In this document: one piece after another, positions 34,025-42,931 of the stretch | Numbering within the stretch: position 1 is the stretch's first letter | Layout of the letters: each line of letters begins with the position of its first letter | Assembly (NCBI RefSeq): GCF_014648135.1 | Contig: NZ_BMQN01000001.1 | Location: 310,001 to 374,000, forward strand | Source: Deinococcus sedimenti | GTDB lineage: Bacteria; Deinococcota; Deinococci; Deinococcales; Deinococcaceae | Length of the DNA: 64,000 bases | Reading direction: 5' to 3' | The notes under the pieces: model-generated | Database searches by the model: none | The model's input: the letters and a program-made list of their open reading frames with translations, nothing else | Told to the model about the DNA's origin: nothing | Position numbers and translations under genes: made by a program

Positions 34025-35716
34025 TCAGCTGCGGCGGCGGCGGCGCAGTCGGTCCATCGCCGAGTCCAGACTCAGGCGCATGCGTTCCAGCGCCTGCGCG
34101 AGGTCACCGATCTCGTCGTTGCGTTCGGCCCGTACTGGGCGGCTCAGGTCACCCATGCTGATCGCGTCGGCCACCCGCACGAGTTCCTCGATGGGCTGCA
34201 CCACGGCGCGGGCGGCCCGCAGCGCGAGGTACGCCGCGATGCCCAGCGCCAGCAGCGACACGAACAGCACGAGCGCCAGCGTGCGGCGCAGCGCGGCCTG
34301 CTGCTGACCGTTCTCTACCCCCACGGCCACGGTGTACAGGACGTTCTCGGCGTTGGTTTCACTGGCCCGCTCGCTGCTCACGACGCGTTTGCCGTTCTCG
34401 TCCTTCACGGTGATCTGCTGAACGATGTAGTTCACGTTCGTGACGGTCTGGTTGGCCGGATCGGCCGCCGCCTTCTCCAGCTTCTCCACATCGTTGGCGG
34501 TGCCGCCCATCGTCCGCATCTCGTTGGCTTGCTCGCGGTACAGCTTGGCCGGCGAGATGGTATCCCTGAACGCGGAGCTGTTGGGATTCTCGATCAGCCA
34601 GTTACTGACCTGGGCGTTCAGCAGGTCGCTGACCTTGGGCGTCTGACTGGAGAAGTAGCGCGAACCGTCGCGGAGTTCGACCTGCACGAACCCCACGCTG
34701 GAGTTGTTCACGAGGGCCTCGAGCTGCGGCGCGATGTTCTGGCTGCCGCGGGTCGGGTCGATGTTGCTGGCTACGGCCACCGCCACCGCCTGCGCGTTGC
34801 GCTGCACCAGATTCTGCTGCAGGCCCGGGAGCGTCAGGGCCAGCACGCCCAGCGTCAGCAGGCTGGACACGCCCAGCGGGACCAGGGCTCCGATGGTCAT
34901 GCGATTGCGCAGGCTGCTGCGGCGCACCTTCGGTCCGTGATCTCCGTCCGGCAGCGCCGCCACGATCGGCTCTGCGCTGGGCCCGCTGGGCACGGTCGGC
35001 ACCTCGGCGGCGGGTGTGGCGGCCGGCGTGGAATCGGTCAGGGTCAGGGCGCCCGTGAAGTCCGACCAGACGTCCGCTGCCGGATCTGCCGGCTTGGCAG
35101 CCGGTTCCGGCACCAGGGGGGCGCCGAACGCCGTGGCGAATGGGTCGGGGTCCACGTCGGGCTGCGGGGGTGGCATCAGGGCCGTGGCCGCGTCGTTCGC
35201 GAACGGGTTCGCGGTGGGGGCGGGTGCCGGCGCGTTCCATGGCACGGCCGGCATGAATTCGCTGGGCAGGGCGCTGCTGGTGGGAACGGACTGCCCGGCC
35301 GGCGCGGCGAACGGGTCAGGCAGCGCGCCGCTGGCGCCCGGGAATTCCACCTCCGGCCAGATGCCGGACAGGGACACACTGGGTTCGTTGCGGTCGGGCG
35401 CCAGGGGCGCGTCGTCGCTCAGGCCAGCGGCTGGTGCGGCGGCGCGGGGCGTGGTCAGGGCCTGGAACGGCTCGCTGATGACGCTGGTTTCCTCGCGCAC
35501 TTCTTCCAGGGTCACGTCCGCGCCGACCGACTGGAACATGCTGAGCAGCAGTTCGGCGCGGGCGCGGCCGGTGGGTTTCATCAGGCGGCCGGTGCGGCGG
35601 TCACTCAGCCGCTGGGCTTGCTCTCCACTCAGGCCGAAACGTTCGCGCAGCTGCTGCTCCAGTTCCGGTTTACGTTCGGTTTGGACGGGCTGTCGGATGA
35701 GGACCGTGTACTTCAT
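34025..35716 (-). CDS. Membrane sensor-like protein with HAMP domain and no output domain
   Basis: 563 residues. Residues 1-75 (MKYTVLIRQPVQTERKPELE, then LMKPTGRARAELLLSMFQSVGADVTLEEV) form a small alpha/beta domain. A long Pro/Ala/Asp-rich disordered stretch follows to about 260. Then a membrane helix (LVPLGVSSLLTLGVLALTL), an extracytoplasmic domain of about 165 residues, a second helix (LALVLFVSLLALGIAAYLAL) and a HAMP domain ending in RLRRRRRS. No kinase, GGDEF or methyl-accepting domain follows, so it must signal through its N-terminal part or partner proteins. GGAG lies seven bases before the ATG. Third gene of the operon. Confidence 0.7.
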   Translation of the reverse strand: MKYTVLIRQPVQTERKPELEQQLRERFGLSGEQAQRLSDRRTGRLMKPTGRARAELLLSMFQSVGADVTLEEVREETSVISEPFQALTTPRAAAPAAGLSDDAPLAPDRNEPSVSLSGIWPEVEFPGASGALPDPFAAPAGQSVPTSSALPSEFMPAVPWNAPAPAPTANPFANDAATALMPPPQPDVDPDPFATAFGAPLVPEPAAKPADPAADVWSDFTGALTLTDSTPAATPAAEVPTVPSGPSAEPIVAALPDGDHGPKVRRSSLRNRMTIGALVPLGVSSLLTLGVLALTLPGLQQNLVQRNAQAVAVAVASNIDPTRGSQNIAPQLEALVNNSSVGFVQVELRDGSRYFSSQTPKVSDLLNAQVSNWLIENPNSSAFRDTISPAKLYREQANEMRTMGGTANDVEKLEKAAADPANQTVTNVNYIVQQITVKDENGKRVVSSERASETNAENVLYTVAVGVENGQQQAALRRTLALVLFVSLLALGIAAYLALRAARAVVQPIEELVRVADAISMGDLSRPVRAERNDEIGDLAQALERMRLSLDSAMDRLRRRRRS

Positions 35717-35795
35717 GGGTGTGCTCCAGGGGCCGGTGCGCCAGTGAACTGGGCGGTGAGGGACGGAAGGTTCAGGCTGAGCGGCGGGCCGGCGG

Positions 35796-36200
35796 TCACG
35801 TCACGCCCCGTTCCCGCAGCAGGCGCGCGAAGGCCTGCACGCGCTCCGGGGTGAGCTGCTTGGCCAGGGCGGAGAGCGTGGCGTTCAGGGTGGCCTGATC
35901 GCCCAGGTCGTCGAGGACCTCGTCGACCATCACGGCTGCGACCGGGCCGACCACGCCGGTCAGGCACTGGATGATCCGGTCGGCGAGATCGTCACTGACC
36001 GGCAGGTCGCGCTGCGCGGCGCGCGCCACCCACGCGGCGGCGGCGTTCAGGCGTTCCTGCACGTCCGGAACGGTCATGCCGGACAGGCGGGCCACCTCGG
36101 TGATGTCCCGCTGGCCGTCCACGTGATGCAGGACCCGCCACACGCTGAACGGTAGCGGCGTGCCGTCCTGCAGGCCGTCAGGCCAGACCGGGGCGGTCAC
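35796..36200 (-). CDS. Small DUF8082-like protein of the HAMP operon
   Basis: 134 residues from GTG 36200, which overlaps the stop of the gene before it (GTGA) and has GGAG upstream. The first half resembles a helix-turn-helix (VWRVLHHVDGQRDITEVARLSGM, read in parts). The second half (VVGPVAAVMVDEVLDDLG, then LAKQLTPERVQAFARLLRE) matches the DUF8082-like module seen with DUF4388 proteins in bacterial signalling operons. It may link the DUF4388 protein to the HAMP membrane protein. I am fairly sure it is a gene, less of the domain name. Confidence 0.6.
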   Translation of the reverse strand: MTAPVWPDGLQDGTPLPFSVWRVLHHVDGQRDITEVARLSGMTVPDVQERLNAAAAWVARAAQRDLPVSDDLADRIIQCLTGVVGPVAAVMVDEVLDDLGDQATLNATLSALAKQLTPERVQAFARLLRERGVT

Positions 36201-37048
36201 CGGTTCTCCAGGCCGGACGCGGCCCATTCAGGCTGCTCCCGGAGGTTCGTGATGGGCAGGTCTACCAGGCGTAGCCCCAGACGGCTCAGGGTGCCGCGCA
36301 GGGCGTCGGCCAGTGCCGGGCGGAACTCGTCGACCGGCACGTCCTCCTGAACGGTCAGCCGCCCGCCCTGGAACGTCACGTCCTGCGCGAACGGGTCCAG
36401 GCAGGGGTGCATGTCGGCCAGGCGCATGGTGACCTCCTGCCACGCGGTCTCCAGGGGATGGGCCCGGTTGGTGGCACTCAGCAGGTCCTGCCAGAACTGC
36501 AGCAGATCCTCGCGGTTCGATTCGGAATGCGGGGAGAACAGCCACGCGCCCGCACCGTCGGCGGGCAGGTCGCCGGCCACCAGTCGGCCGGCCAGCCAGT
36601 AGCTGCACGCGGCGCCACTGAGGATCAGGCCGTGGTAGTGACTGCGTTCCAGCTCGGCGCGGGCGGCGGGCCACGCGGCGGGCGCGGGCCGTCCCTCGAC
36701 GTCGCGGGTGGCCCACAGGAGGTCCACGAGGCGCGGGGAGAGTTCCGTCAGGCGGACGTGGGCGCGGGGAAGGCCCTGCATGACGGTGCTCCAGCCGACG
36801 TTCTGTCCGCTGCTGGTGTAGCCCCCGAGCAGGGTGCCCTGATTCCACAGGAACCGGGCCCAGCGGTTGCCCTGCCAGGCATCGAAGACGCCGGTGAACT
36901 GCTGGCCCTGACGGACGGACAGGTCAGCGGTGACGTCGGTCCAGGGGTAGTGATCGGTGCTGAGAACGCCGTACACAGCGGCGTCGAGCGGCACGGCGAC
37001 GGGGTGCGTGAGCTTCGGGGGCGCGGAGGGGGCAGTGGGATCAGGCAT
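36197..37048 (-). CDS. DUF4388-like protein, first gene of the HAMP operon
   Basis: 283 residues, soluble. The segment LSVRQGQQFTGVFDAWQGNRWARFLWNQGTLLGGY (in pieces) resembles the DUF4388/PATAN-type domain that occurs beside response regulators and motility genes: a short beta-rich unit in which a ligand controls partner binding. The C-terminal part (VTMRLADMHPCLDPFAQDV, then LGLRLVDLPI) is not recognised. Its stop overlaps the start of the small DUF8082-like gene. The three genes probably form one signalling device. Confidence 0.55.
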   Translation of the reverse strand: MPDPTAPSAPPKLTHPVAVPLDAAVYGVLSTDHYPWTDVTADLSVRQGQQFTGVFDAWQGNRWARFLWNQGTLLGGYTSSGQNVGWSTVMQGLPRAHVRLTELSPRLVDLLWATRDVEGRPAPAAWPAARAELERSHYHGLILSGAACSYWLAGRLVAGDLPADGAGAWLFSPHSESNREDLLQFWQDLLSATNRAHPLETAWQEVTMRLADMHPCLDPFAQDVTFQGGRLTVQEDVPVDEFRPALADALRGTLSRLGLRLVDLPITNLREQPEWAASGLENR

Positions 37049-37402
37049 TCGACTTCCGGGTGAGGTCAGGATGAGGCGGCAGGCGGGGCGTGGTCTGAGC
37101 TCCTTAAGGGATACCCCATCATGACACCCCGCGCCGTCTTACGTGCCGCTTACACATGTACGAAACCGCACGCTGCACCCCCCGCTCCATGAGGCTGACC
37201 TGCTGCGCCGTGCTTAGTTCGGCAGGCACGACCCGCTCGATGTGGTTCGGCCAGAACAGCCATTCCTGAGCCGTGAACAGGTGGAGGCGGTCAGGAATTC
37301 CCTGACCGCCTCCATCCTGCACCCTTCCGCTCTGGTCAGGCGTGCGCTCCACTCCACCACTCTGTGAGGCCGCCTGAACGTCATCCGGGGACGTCCCGTT
37401 CC
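37049..37402. other. 354-bp intergenic region with a 13-bp palindrome
   Basis: No convincing gene. A perfect inverted repeat GGAGGCGGTCAGG / CCTGACCGCCTCC with a 5-base loop lies at 37283-37313. There is no U-run. A 77-codon minus-strand frame spans the palindrome but has no promoter or ribosome site. GC is lower between 37080 and 37260. Confidence 0.6.
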
Positions 37403-38047
37403 TCAGCCCAGTTCGGTCAGCAGTTCCTGCACGCGGGCTTTCAGGTCCCCGCGGCCCTGCGGGGCGCCCAGCTGGTGCAGCCCACCGTGGTACGCGTCCG
37501 GATCGCCGAACAGGCGGGACAGCAGGTCGAACTCCCGCTGGCTGCGCAGGCTGGCGTCGTCACGGAACATGTTCACGTACTGGTCCTGGAAGGCCCAGTC
37601 GCTCAGCTGCCCGTCCAGGAAGGCGCGCATCAGGCGGCGGTAGGGTTCCACGTTGTCGTCGGTCGCGACGCTTGCCACGCCCTCGCGGACGGGCACGTGA
37701 GCCTCGAACACCGGCCCCAGCGCCTGCGGGGTGATGTCCCAGTTGTTCACCTCGAACTGCGGCTGCCCGTCACGGAACAGGATCAGCTGCGGGCTGTGGT
37801 GAATCAGGCCGGTGCGCTCCGCGACGTGGTTGCTGGCGGGGCGCCAGTCCACCACGCGGATGAAGCCCACGGGCAGGTCGTGGCGCTGCAGGAAGGTCTC
37901 CAGCACGCCGAAACCCTGCATGGTCTTGTGGCAGGTCCCGGCCTTGAACACGGCGGCCAGCGGGTACTCGGTGAGGAACTGGTCCACTTCCTCGGGGGTC
38001 GTCAGGGGAACCAGAACCTGCGCTTCAGTCTGAGCAGCTTGCGTCAT
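37403..38047 (-). CDS. BrxC/YtxJ-like monothiol bacilliredoxin with C-terminal extension
   Basis: 214 residues. Residues 10-115 follow the YtxJ/BrxC fold: [19 protein letters not shown] has the active Cys in TCHKT where YtxJ usually has TCPIS, and [32 protein letters not shown] with VNNWDIT closely fits the family. Such proteins remove bacillithiol from oxidised proteins, and Deinococcus makes bacillithiol. The remaining 100 residues (after [20 protein letters not shown]) are not part of YtxJ and end in a helical tail. TATGCT lies six bases before the ATG. Confidence 0.75.
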   Translation of the reverse strand: MTQAAQTEAQVLVPLTTPEEVDQFLTEYPLAAVFKAGTCHKTMQGFGVLETFLQRHDLPVGFIRVVDWRPASNHVAERTGLIHHSPQLILFRDGQPQFEVNNWDITPQALGPVFEAHVPVREGVASVATDDNVEPYRRLMRAFLDGQLSDWAFQDQYVNMFRDDASLRSQREFDLLSRLFGDPDAYHGGLHQLGAPQGRGDLKARVQELLTELG

Positions 38048-38107
38048 GCGCCCAGCATAGCGCCCGCTTTAGAAAACGAAGTGAGGCAGGGCACAAGGCC
38101 CGGCCTT

Positions 38108-38269
38108 CCCACTCATCCGGATGCCGTCTGTTTCATTGACCACCCGGACGGGCACCGGGTTGCCCACTCCACGCCCGGAACCCGTTTCGCTCCTTCTCTG
38201 CTCCGCAGCTCTGCGAGTCGCATCCGCTCGGGTTCAACGTTTCTGAAAACCCTTCAACCGGAGGCCGGA
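38108..38269 (-). repeat. Dispersed intergenic repeat, copy 1
   Basis: On the minus strand: CTCCGGTTGAAGGGTT, a partly decayed hairpin, ACCCGAGCGGA, a roughly 20-bp insertion compared with the other copies, GAAACGGGTTCCGGGCGTGG, then AACCCGGTGCCC and GAAACAGACGG. The same order occurs at 45.6 and 50.5 kb on the plus strand. It fills the gap after the rRNA methyltransferase gene. Confidence 0.8.
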
Positions 38270-39235
38270 TCAGTCCAACTGCCACACGTGCACCTTCAGG
38301 TGCCGCGCGCCCGGATAGTCCTCGCCCGCACCGAACCGCTCCTGTACTGTCCCGCGCCGCCCCGCCTCGTCCACACCCGCGCCCGCCATCCGCTCGAACG
38401 CCGCCGCGTTCACGCCCGCGTGGTTCAGCAGCGCCAGCACCTGCCCACCCGGCGCCGTCACGCGCGCAGCCAGCGTCATCAGCCGCGCGTAGTCCCGCTC
38501 CGAGCGCCACACGCCCGCCTTGCCCCGCGCGAAACTGGGCGGGTCGAGCACCACCAGATCGAACACGTCCCCGCGCCGCTCCAGTCGCGCGAGCCACTCG
38601 AACACGTCCCCGAACAGGAAATCCGTGTCCGGCGCGGCCAGCCCGCTCAGGGCGTAGTTCTCCTGCCCCCACGCCAGCACCTTGCGGGACAGGTCCACGT
38701 TCTTCACGACCGCCGCCCCGCCCAGCGCCGCGCTCAGGCCGAAGCCGCAGGTGTACGCGAAGGTGTTCAGCACCCGCCGCCCCGCCGCGTGCTCCCGCAC
38801 CCACGCTCGTGCCGGACGGGCGTCCGTGAACACCCCCACGCTCAGGTCCGCGCCGGGGCGGATCAGCAGCGGCACCCCGGCCTCCAACGCCGTCAGTTCA
38901 GGCCGCGCCTCGCCCCACATTGGGTCCGGCGGGGACAGGTCCTCACGGGCCACGTTCGCCGCGTGCCGCGCCTCCACCGGCCGCCGCTTCAGGTACACCC
39001 CCGCCAGCCCCGCCGCCTCGCCGCACGCCGCCGCGAGCGCCGCCTCGTCCGGCGGGGTCAGGGGCACGTACAGGCTCAGCACCCCGGCGTCCCCGGCGAC
39101 GTCCAGCGTGAACTGCCCGCCCGTCTCGGTCAGGTGCGCGGTGCGGTACACGGTCGTGCCCGACGCGGGCAGCGCGGCGCGCGCCGCGAACAGGCGAGGC
39201 AGATCAGGCAGGTGCAGCGGGTGGAACTCGGTCAC
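38270..39235 (-). CDS. Class I SAM-dependent methyltransferase, RlmI/RlmK-like (23S rRNA m5C type)
   Basis: 321 residues. The SAM site is [16 protein letters not shown] (motif I), the acidic strand is [21 protein letters not shown], and motif IV is [15 protein letters not shown], which with LVLDPPSF-type sequence is typical of RlmI and RlmK. The text GVYLKRRP before the SAM site matches the linker after a PUA-like region, but the usual full PUA domain looks short or divergent. It probably methylates a ribosomal RNA base. It starts with GTG; TAGACT lies five bases before it. Confidence 0.8.
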   Translation of the reverse strand: MTEFHPLHLPDLPRLFAARAALPASGTTVYRTAHLTETGGQFTLDVAGDAGVLSLYVPLTPPDEAALAAACGEAAGLAGVYLKRRPVEARHAANVAREDLSPPDPMWGEARPELTALEAGVPLLIRPGADLSVGVFTDARPARAWVREHAAGRRVLNTFAYTCGFGLSAALGGAAVVKNVDLSRKVLAWGQENYALSGLAAPDTDFLFGDVFEWLARLERRGDVFDLVVLDPPSFARGKAGVWRSERDYARLMTLAARVTAPGGQVLALLNHAGVNAAAFERMAGAGVDEAGRRGTVQERFGAGEDYPGARHLKVHVWQLD

Positions 39236-39315
39236 ACCCGAGTCTAGCGGCCCCGCCCCGCGAAACAGGCGGGCGGGGGAGAGGTCGCCCCCTCACCCCG
39301 CCCGCCCGGACCGCC

Positions 39316-40239
39316 TTAAGGTCTTCCGCCGAGCAGCCACCACACCAGCGCCGTCGCGACCGCCGACACCACCCAGAAGCGCATGGTGACGTGGGTTTCG
39401 GGCCAGCCGATGTCCTTGTGCTCGAAGTGATGCTGGATGGGGGACATCTTGAACACCCGCTTGCCGCGCAGTTTGAACGACGCCACCTGGATGACCACGC
39501 TCAGGACCGCCACGACCGGGATGATCGCCGCGATGGGCAGCAGCCACACGTCCGCGTACAGCACGTACGCGCCGGCCGCGATCGCCCCGATGGCGTGGCT
39601 GCCCATGTCGCCCATGAACACCCGCGCCGGGTGCGCGTTGAACCACAGGAAGCCCAGCAGGGCCGCCACCAGCAGCGCACTGACCGGGGACAGCGCCAGC
39701 AGCGGCAGCAGCACGATGATCGCCACGCCGCCCAGCAGGCCGTCCAGGCCGTCCGTGAAGTTGAAGGCGTTCACGCTGCCCACCATGACCAGCGTCAGCA
39801 GGATCACGTCCCCCACCGGCCCGAAGCCCGGCAGCAGCTCGTGCGACGCGAGTGGCGCGGCGAAGTACGCGAACAGCAGCGCCACCAGGAACTGCAGCGG
39901 GAACTTCTCACGCGCCAGGAGCTCTGAACGGCCCTTGCCGGTCATGCGCGAGCGGATCTTCAGCAGGTCGTCCACGCCGCCGATCACGCCCATCGCCAGG
40001 GCCGTCAGCCAGATGATCATCTCGCGCGGCCCCCCGGCGTTCCCCGTGAAGTACAGCGGCAGGAACACCACGCTGAGGGCCAGCACGAACGGCACGCCGC
40101 CCGCCGTGGGGGTCCCGTCCTTGATCAGGTGGGTCTGCGGGCCGTCCTGCCGCACCCGCTGCCCCCACCCGCGCGCCTTGCTCATGCGGACGAACAGGCC
40201 CACCAGGAACCACGACAGCAGCGCCGTGACGACCATCAT
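39316..40239 (-). CDS. mraY: Phospho-N-acetylmuramoyl-pentapeptide transferase MraY
   Basis: 307 residues with ten hydrophobic segments. The catalytic motifs are present: GGVDDLLKI (Asp pair), [15 protein letters not shown] and [12 protein letters not shown], with the basic loop [21 protein letters not shown] near the C-terminus. It transfers phospho-MurNAc-pentapeptide from UDP to undecaprenyl phosphate to give lipid I, at the inner face of the membrane. It is not in a dcw cluster here but stands alone among unrelated housekeeping genes. Confidence 0.95.
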   Translation of the reverse strand: MMVVTALLSWFLVGLFVRMSKARGWGQRVRQDGPQTHLIKDGTPTAGGVPFVLALSVVFLPLYFTGNAGGPREMIIWLTALAMGVIGGVDDLLKIRSRMTGKGRSELLAREKFPLQFLVALLFAYFAAPLASHELLPGFGPVGDVILLTLVMVGSVNAFNFTDGLDGLLGGVAIIVLLPLLALSPVSALLVAALLGFLWFNAHPARVFMGDMGSHAIGAIAAGAYVLYADVWLLPIAAIIPVVAVLSVVIQVASFKLRGKRVFKMSPIQHHFEHKDIGWPETHVTMRFWVVSAVATALVWWLLGGRP

Positions 40240-40275
40240 GGCCGCACCGCCCGGAACGCACTTAGTCTCGACATC

Positions 40276-41127
40276 TCAACCGGGGAGCCTACCACGCACG
40301 GCCCAGGCCCCCGTTCCGCCCCCCCGGTCGGTCAGCGCCGCCTGCGCCTCCTGCCGCACCTGCGCGGTCAGCCCCGAAGCCTCCTGCCAGCCTGTGAGGT
40401 CCAGCGACTCCAGCAGGTCGAGGATCGCCAGGGCCGCGCCGGGCGTGCCGTCCACCCCCGGCAGGCACGCCACCAGCCGCGTCGCCAGGGCCGGGAAGCG
40501 CTGCTCGAAGCGGCGTTCCAGGCCGTACGCGTCCGCCCAGCCAGGCGCGGGTGAGGTGGCGTTGGTGGCCAGGGCCAGCGCGTTTCCCAGGGCGTATACC
40601 TGCGTGAACTGCCACGCGGACAGCTGCTCGCCCCGCCGGAACCGCCGTACACCGACGAGCAGGTTCGTCAGCGCCTCGCCCAGAAGATGATCGCGCTTCC
40701 CCCCGCTCAGCGGTGCCACCTGCGCCTCCTGCGGGCGGAGGTGCAGCGGCAGGTCCGCCGGGGCGTCCGGCGACCGCCACACCACCCGCGCATTCACGAA
40801 CGCCGCGCCGCGCAGGGCCGCCTCGTCGAACACCGCGAACTCGCCGTACACGCCATCCCCGAACAGGACCTTGAAGCCGTCCGGCGTGTTCCGGAACGCA
40901 TAGGCCAGCCCGCCGCCCAGCCACGCCAGGTCGTCCAGCAGCGTCCCCACCTGCCCGGGGCGGGCCACTACGAAGAAATCCAGGTCCGAGAAGCGGTCCG
41001 CGCGGTCCAGTTCCGCCCCCACCGACCCCAGACCCAACAGCGCCAGCGCCCGCCCTGAGGCCTCCAGGCCAGCGGCGATGAGACTCAGGCGGCCCAGCAG
41101 GTCCATGACGGGATCAGACGTGGTCAT
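40276..41127 (-). CDS. Nucleotidyltransferase-domain protein
   Basis: 283 residues. The Pol-beta type nucleotidyltransferase core is [25 protein letters not shown], with GS and the two metal-binding Asp in DLDF, followed by a third acidic strand in YGEFAVFDE. The C-terminal half is helical. It resembles aminoglycoside-adenylyltransferase-like proteins, but the size and context (next to mraY) give no hint of resistance or of the real substrate. TACAAC lies five bases before the ATG. Confidence 0.7.
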   Translation of the reverse strand: MTTSDPVMDLLGRLSLIAAGLEASGRALALLGLGSVGAELDRADRFSDLDFFVVARPGQVGTLLDDLAWLGGGLAYAFRNTPDGFKVLFGDGVYGEFAVFDEAALRGAAFVNARVVWRSPDAPADLPLHLRPQEAQVAPLSGGKRDHLLGEALTNLLVGVRRFRRGEQLSAWQFTQVYALGNALALATNATSPAPGWADAYGLERRFEQRFPALATRLVACLPGVDGTPGAALAILDLLESLDLTGWQEASGLTAQVRQEAQAALTDRGGGTGAWAVRGRLPG

Positions 41128-41172
41128 GCCCCGTTGTAGCTCACGGGACGGACAGGATGCGGTCTGGCCGGT

Positions 41173-41631
41173 TCAGTTCGCGAGGTAGCGGATGAAGTCG
41201 CGCATCTCGTTCACGCAGGCCCCGGCGTCCTTCGCGGCGGCGCTGCCGGTCACGGTCCGCAGCACGCCCCGGTCACTCAGGTACAGCTGACTGATGCGGT
41301 AGGTCGTGCCGGCGTCGTGGTAGTCGTACGCCGCCAGCACTCCCCATGATCCGGCGCGGTCCACGGGCTGCGTGACGACCGAGCGCATGCTGCGGCCCAG
41401 GCTGCCCTGGAGTTTCAGAGCGAACGCGCGGGCGTCCTCGGCGTTCGTGAAGGTGGGGAAGGCCTGACCGGAGCGTTCCTCGCGCATCAGGCACTCGCCG
41501 CTGGGGTCAGTCCAGTAGTTCGCGTCGCCGTTCACGGGCGTCCAGCCGGTCAGGGGAACGATCAGGGCCTGCGCCGGGCACAGCAGCGCGGCCAGCACGG
41601 CGGCAAGTCGGGCAACAGGGCGGCGGGTCAC
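41173..41631 (-). CDS. Secreted hypothetical protein
   Basis: 152 residues from GTG 41631, which follows a TAGACT box (41639-41644) by seven bases and has no ribosome site. The N-terminus is a signal peptide (basic start, hydrophobic LAAVLAALLCPAQA). The mature part has GWTPVNGDANYWTDPSGECL and ends VNEMRDFIRYLAN, with two Cys that could pair. I do not recognise the family. Confidence 0.6.
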   Translation of the reverse strand: MTRRPVARLAAVLAALLCPAQALIVPLTGWTPVNGDANYWTDPSGECLMREERSGQAFPTFTNAEDARAFALKLQGSLGRSMRSVVTQPVDRAGSWGVLAAYDYHDAGTTYRISQLYLSDRGVLRTVTGSAAAKDAGACVNEMRDFIRYLAN

Positions 41632-41713
41632 GCCGAGCAGTCTACCCAACCCTTTATGGCAACCTTGCGCGATTTCTCATGCGATCAGGAGCGCGTCAGG
41701 CAGCCTCTGCGGC

Positions 41714-42319
41714 TCAGGGCAGGCGGGCGTTCAACGCGGCCCGTACCCCCGGCCACTCGGCGTGCAGGACGCTGAACATCACCGAGTCGCGCGCCGCGCC
41801 ATCCGGGCGCACCTGGTACGCGCGCAGCACGCCCTCCTCGGTGGCGCCCAGTCGGCGCATGGCCCGCAGGCTCCGCTCGTTGCGGGCGTCCACCTTGAAG
41901 TGCACCCGGTTCGCGCCCAGCACCCCGAAAGCCCGCTCCATCACCAGCAGTTTCGCGTCGGCGTTCGCGCCCGTGCCCTGCGCTTCGGGCAGCAGCATCG
42001 TCCCGACCTCCACCCAGCGGTCCGCGACGTTCACCTCGCTGTAACTGATGCGGCCCACCACCCGGCCCGACGCCCGCGACCGCACCGCGAAGTTCACCCG
42101 GCGCGGCAGCGCGTTCAGCCGCTCCACGTACGCCGCCCACGCCGCCGGGGTGTTCCCAGGCGGGCCACCGCGCGCCAGGAACCGGATGGTGTCCGGGGTC
42201 GCTCCGGCACTCAGGTCCGCGCCGTGCGCCGGGTGCAGGCCCTCCAGCGTCACCAGCCGCCCCCGCAACTCGGGCGTCTCGAACCACTGCTCGGCCGGGG
42301 CGGGCGTCGTCTCGCTCAT
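41714..42319 (-). CDS. GNAT family N-acetyltransferase (RimJ/RimL-like)
   Basis: 201 residues. RLVTLEGLHPAHGADL at the N-terminus, VGRISYSEVNVADRWVEVGTMLLPEAQGTGANADAKLLVMERAF (in pieces; the acetyl-CoA loop is QGTGANADA) and VHFKVDARNERSLRAMRRLGATEEGVLR are the standard RimJ/RimL-type GNAT pattern. It transfers an acetyl group to an amine, for example a protein N-terminus. Start ATG 42319 with TAGGGT seven bases before and no separate ribosome site. Confidence 0.85.
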   Translation of the reverse strand: MSETTPAPAEQWFETPELRGRLVTLEGLHPAHGADLSAGATPDTIRFLARGGPPGNTPAAWAAYVERLNALPRRVNFAVRSRASGRVVGRISYSEVNVADRWVEVGTMLLPEAQGTGANADAKLLVMERAFGVLGANRVHFKVDARNERSLRAMRRLGATEEGVLRAYQVRPDGAARDSVMFSVLHAEWPGVRAALNARLP

Positions 42320-42352
42320 GGCCTCCACCCTACGCCCGGCTGGGCCGTCCGG

Positions 42353-42793
42353 TCACCCGCGGTGGTACGGTTCGCCCGCGCTGATGGTACTCGCGCGGTA
42401 CAGCGCCTCGGCCAGTACCACCATCGCCAGGTCATGCGGCAGCGTCAGCTGACCCAGCCCCCACAACAGGTGCGCCCCGGCCCGCAGCTCGTCGGTGTGC
42501 CCGTCGGGCCCGCCGATCGCGAAGGCCAGTTCACCCACGCCCGCCACGCCCTGCGCGTCCAGGTAGGCGCTGAGGCCCTCGGACGTGAACTGCCGTCCGC
42601 GCGGATCGAGCAGCACCAGCGGGGCGCGCCCGGCGGCGCGGCGCACCGCCTCGCTCTCCAGCGCCTGGGTCTTGCCGCTCACGCGCGTCACCTGAAGGCG
42701 GTGGTAGCGGCGCAGCCTCTTCTCGTACTCGTCCCACCCGGCGCGCGCGTACGCCAGTTTCGGTTCTCCCACGGTGATCAGGTGCAGTCGCAC
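42353..42793 (-). CDS. rlmH: 23S rRNA (pseudouridine1915-N3)-methyltransferase RlmH
   Basis: 146 residues. The knotted SPOUT motifs are LVLLDPRGRQFTSEGLSAYL, LAFAIGGPDGHTDELR and LTLPHDLAMVVLAEALYRA, ending in GEPYHRG, the conserved RlmH tail. It methylates pseudouridine 1915 in helix 69 of 23S rRNA. The GTG at 42793 follows TAGGGT by seven bases, giving a leaderless mRNA; the upstream GTG at 42802 lies in the box itself. Confidence 0.95.
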   Translation of the reverse strand: MRLHLITVGEPKLAYARAGWDEYEKRLRRYHRLQVTRVSGKTQALESEAVRRAAGRAPLVLLDPRGRQFTSEGLSAYLDAQGVAGVGELAFAIGGPDGHTDELRAGAHLLWGLGQLTLPHDLAMVVLAEALYRASTISAGEPYHRG

Positions 42794-42892
42794 GCCCCGC
42801 ACCCTACCACCCGCCGCGCCAGGACGACCTGTAGCGGACTTTATGACCGGATGAACGGCGCAGTGGGCGCCCGGGCGGCTAGACTGTGGCGC

Positions 42893-42931
42893 ATGAGTGG
42901 CGTGATGGTCCAGGCCGGGAGGGGAGCGTGA
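42893..42931 (+). CDS. Leaderless 12-codon upstream ORF coupled to the next gene
   Basis: TAGACT (42880-42885) is followed after seven bases by ATG 42893, which encodes MSGVMVQAGRGA and stops with TGA 42929-42931. The stop overlaps the GTG start of the next gene (GTGA). GGAGGGGAG, the ribosome site of the next gene, lies inside this ORF. Translation of the short ORF could therefore feed ribosomes to the next gene. Confidence 0.55.
   Translation: MSGVMVQAGRGA

Noticed and set aside
37119..37352. 77-codon minus-strand frame
   Set aside because: Runs through a perfect palindrome, lacks promoter and ribosome site, no recognised family.
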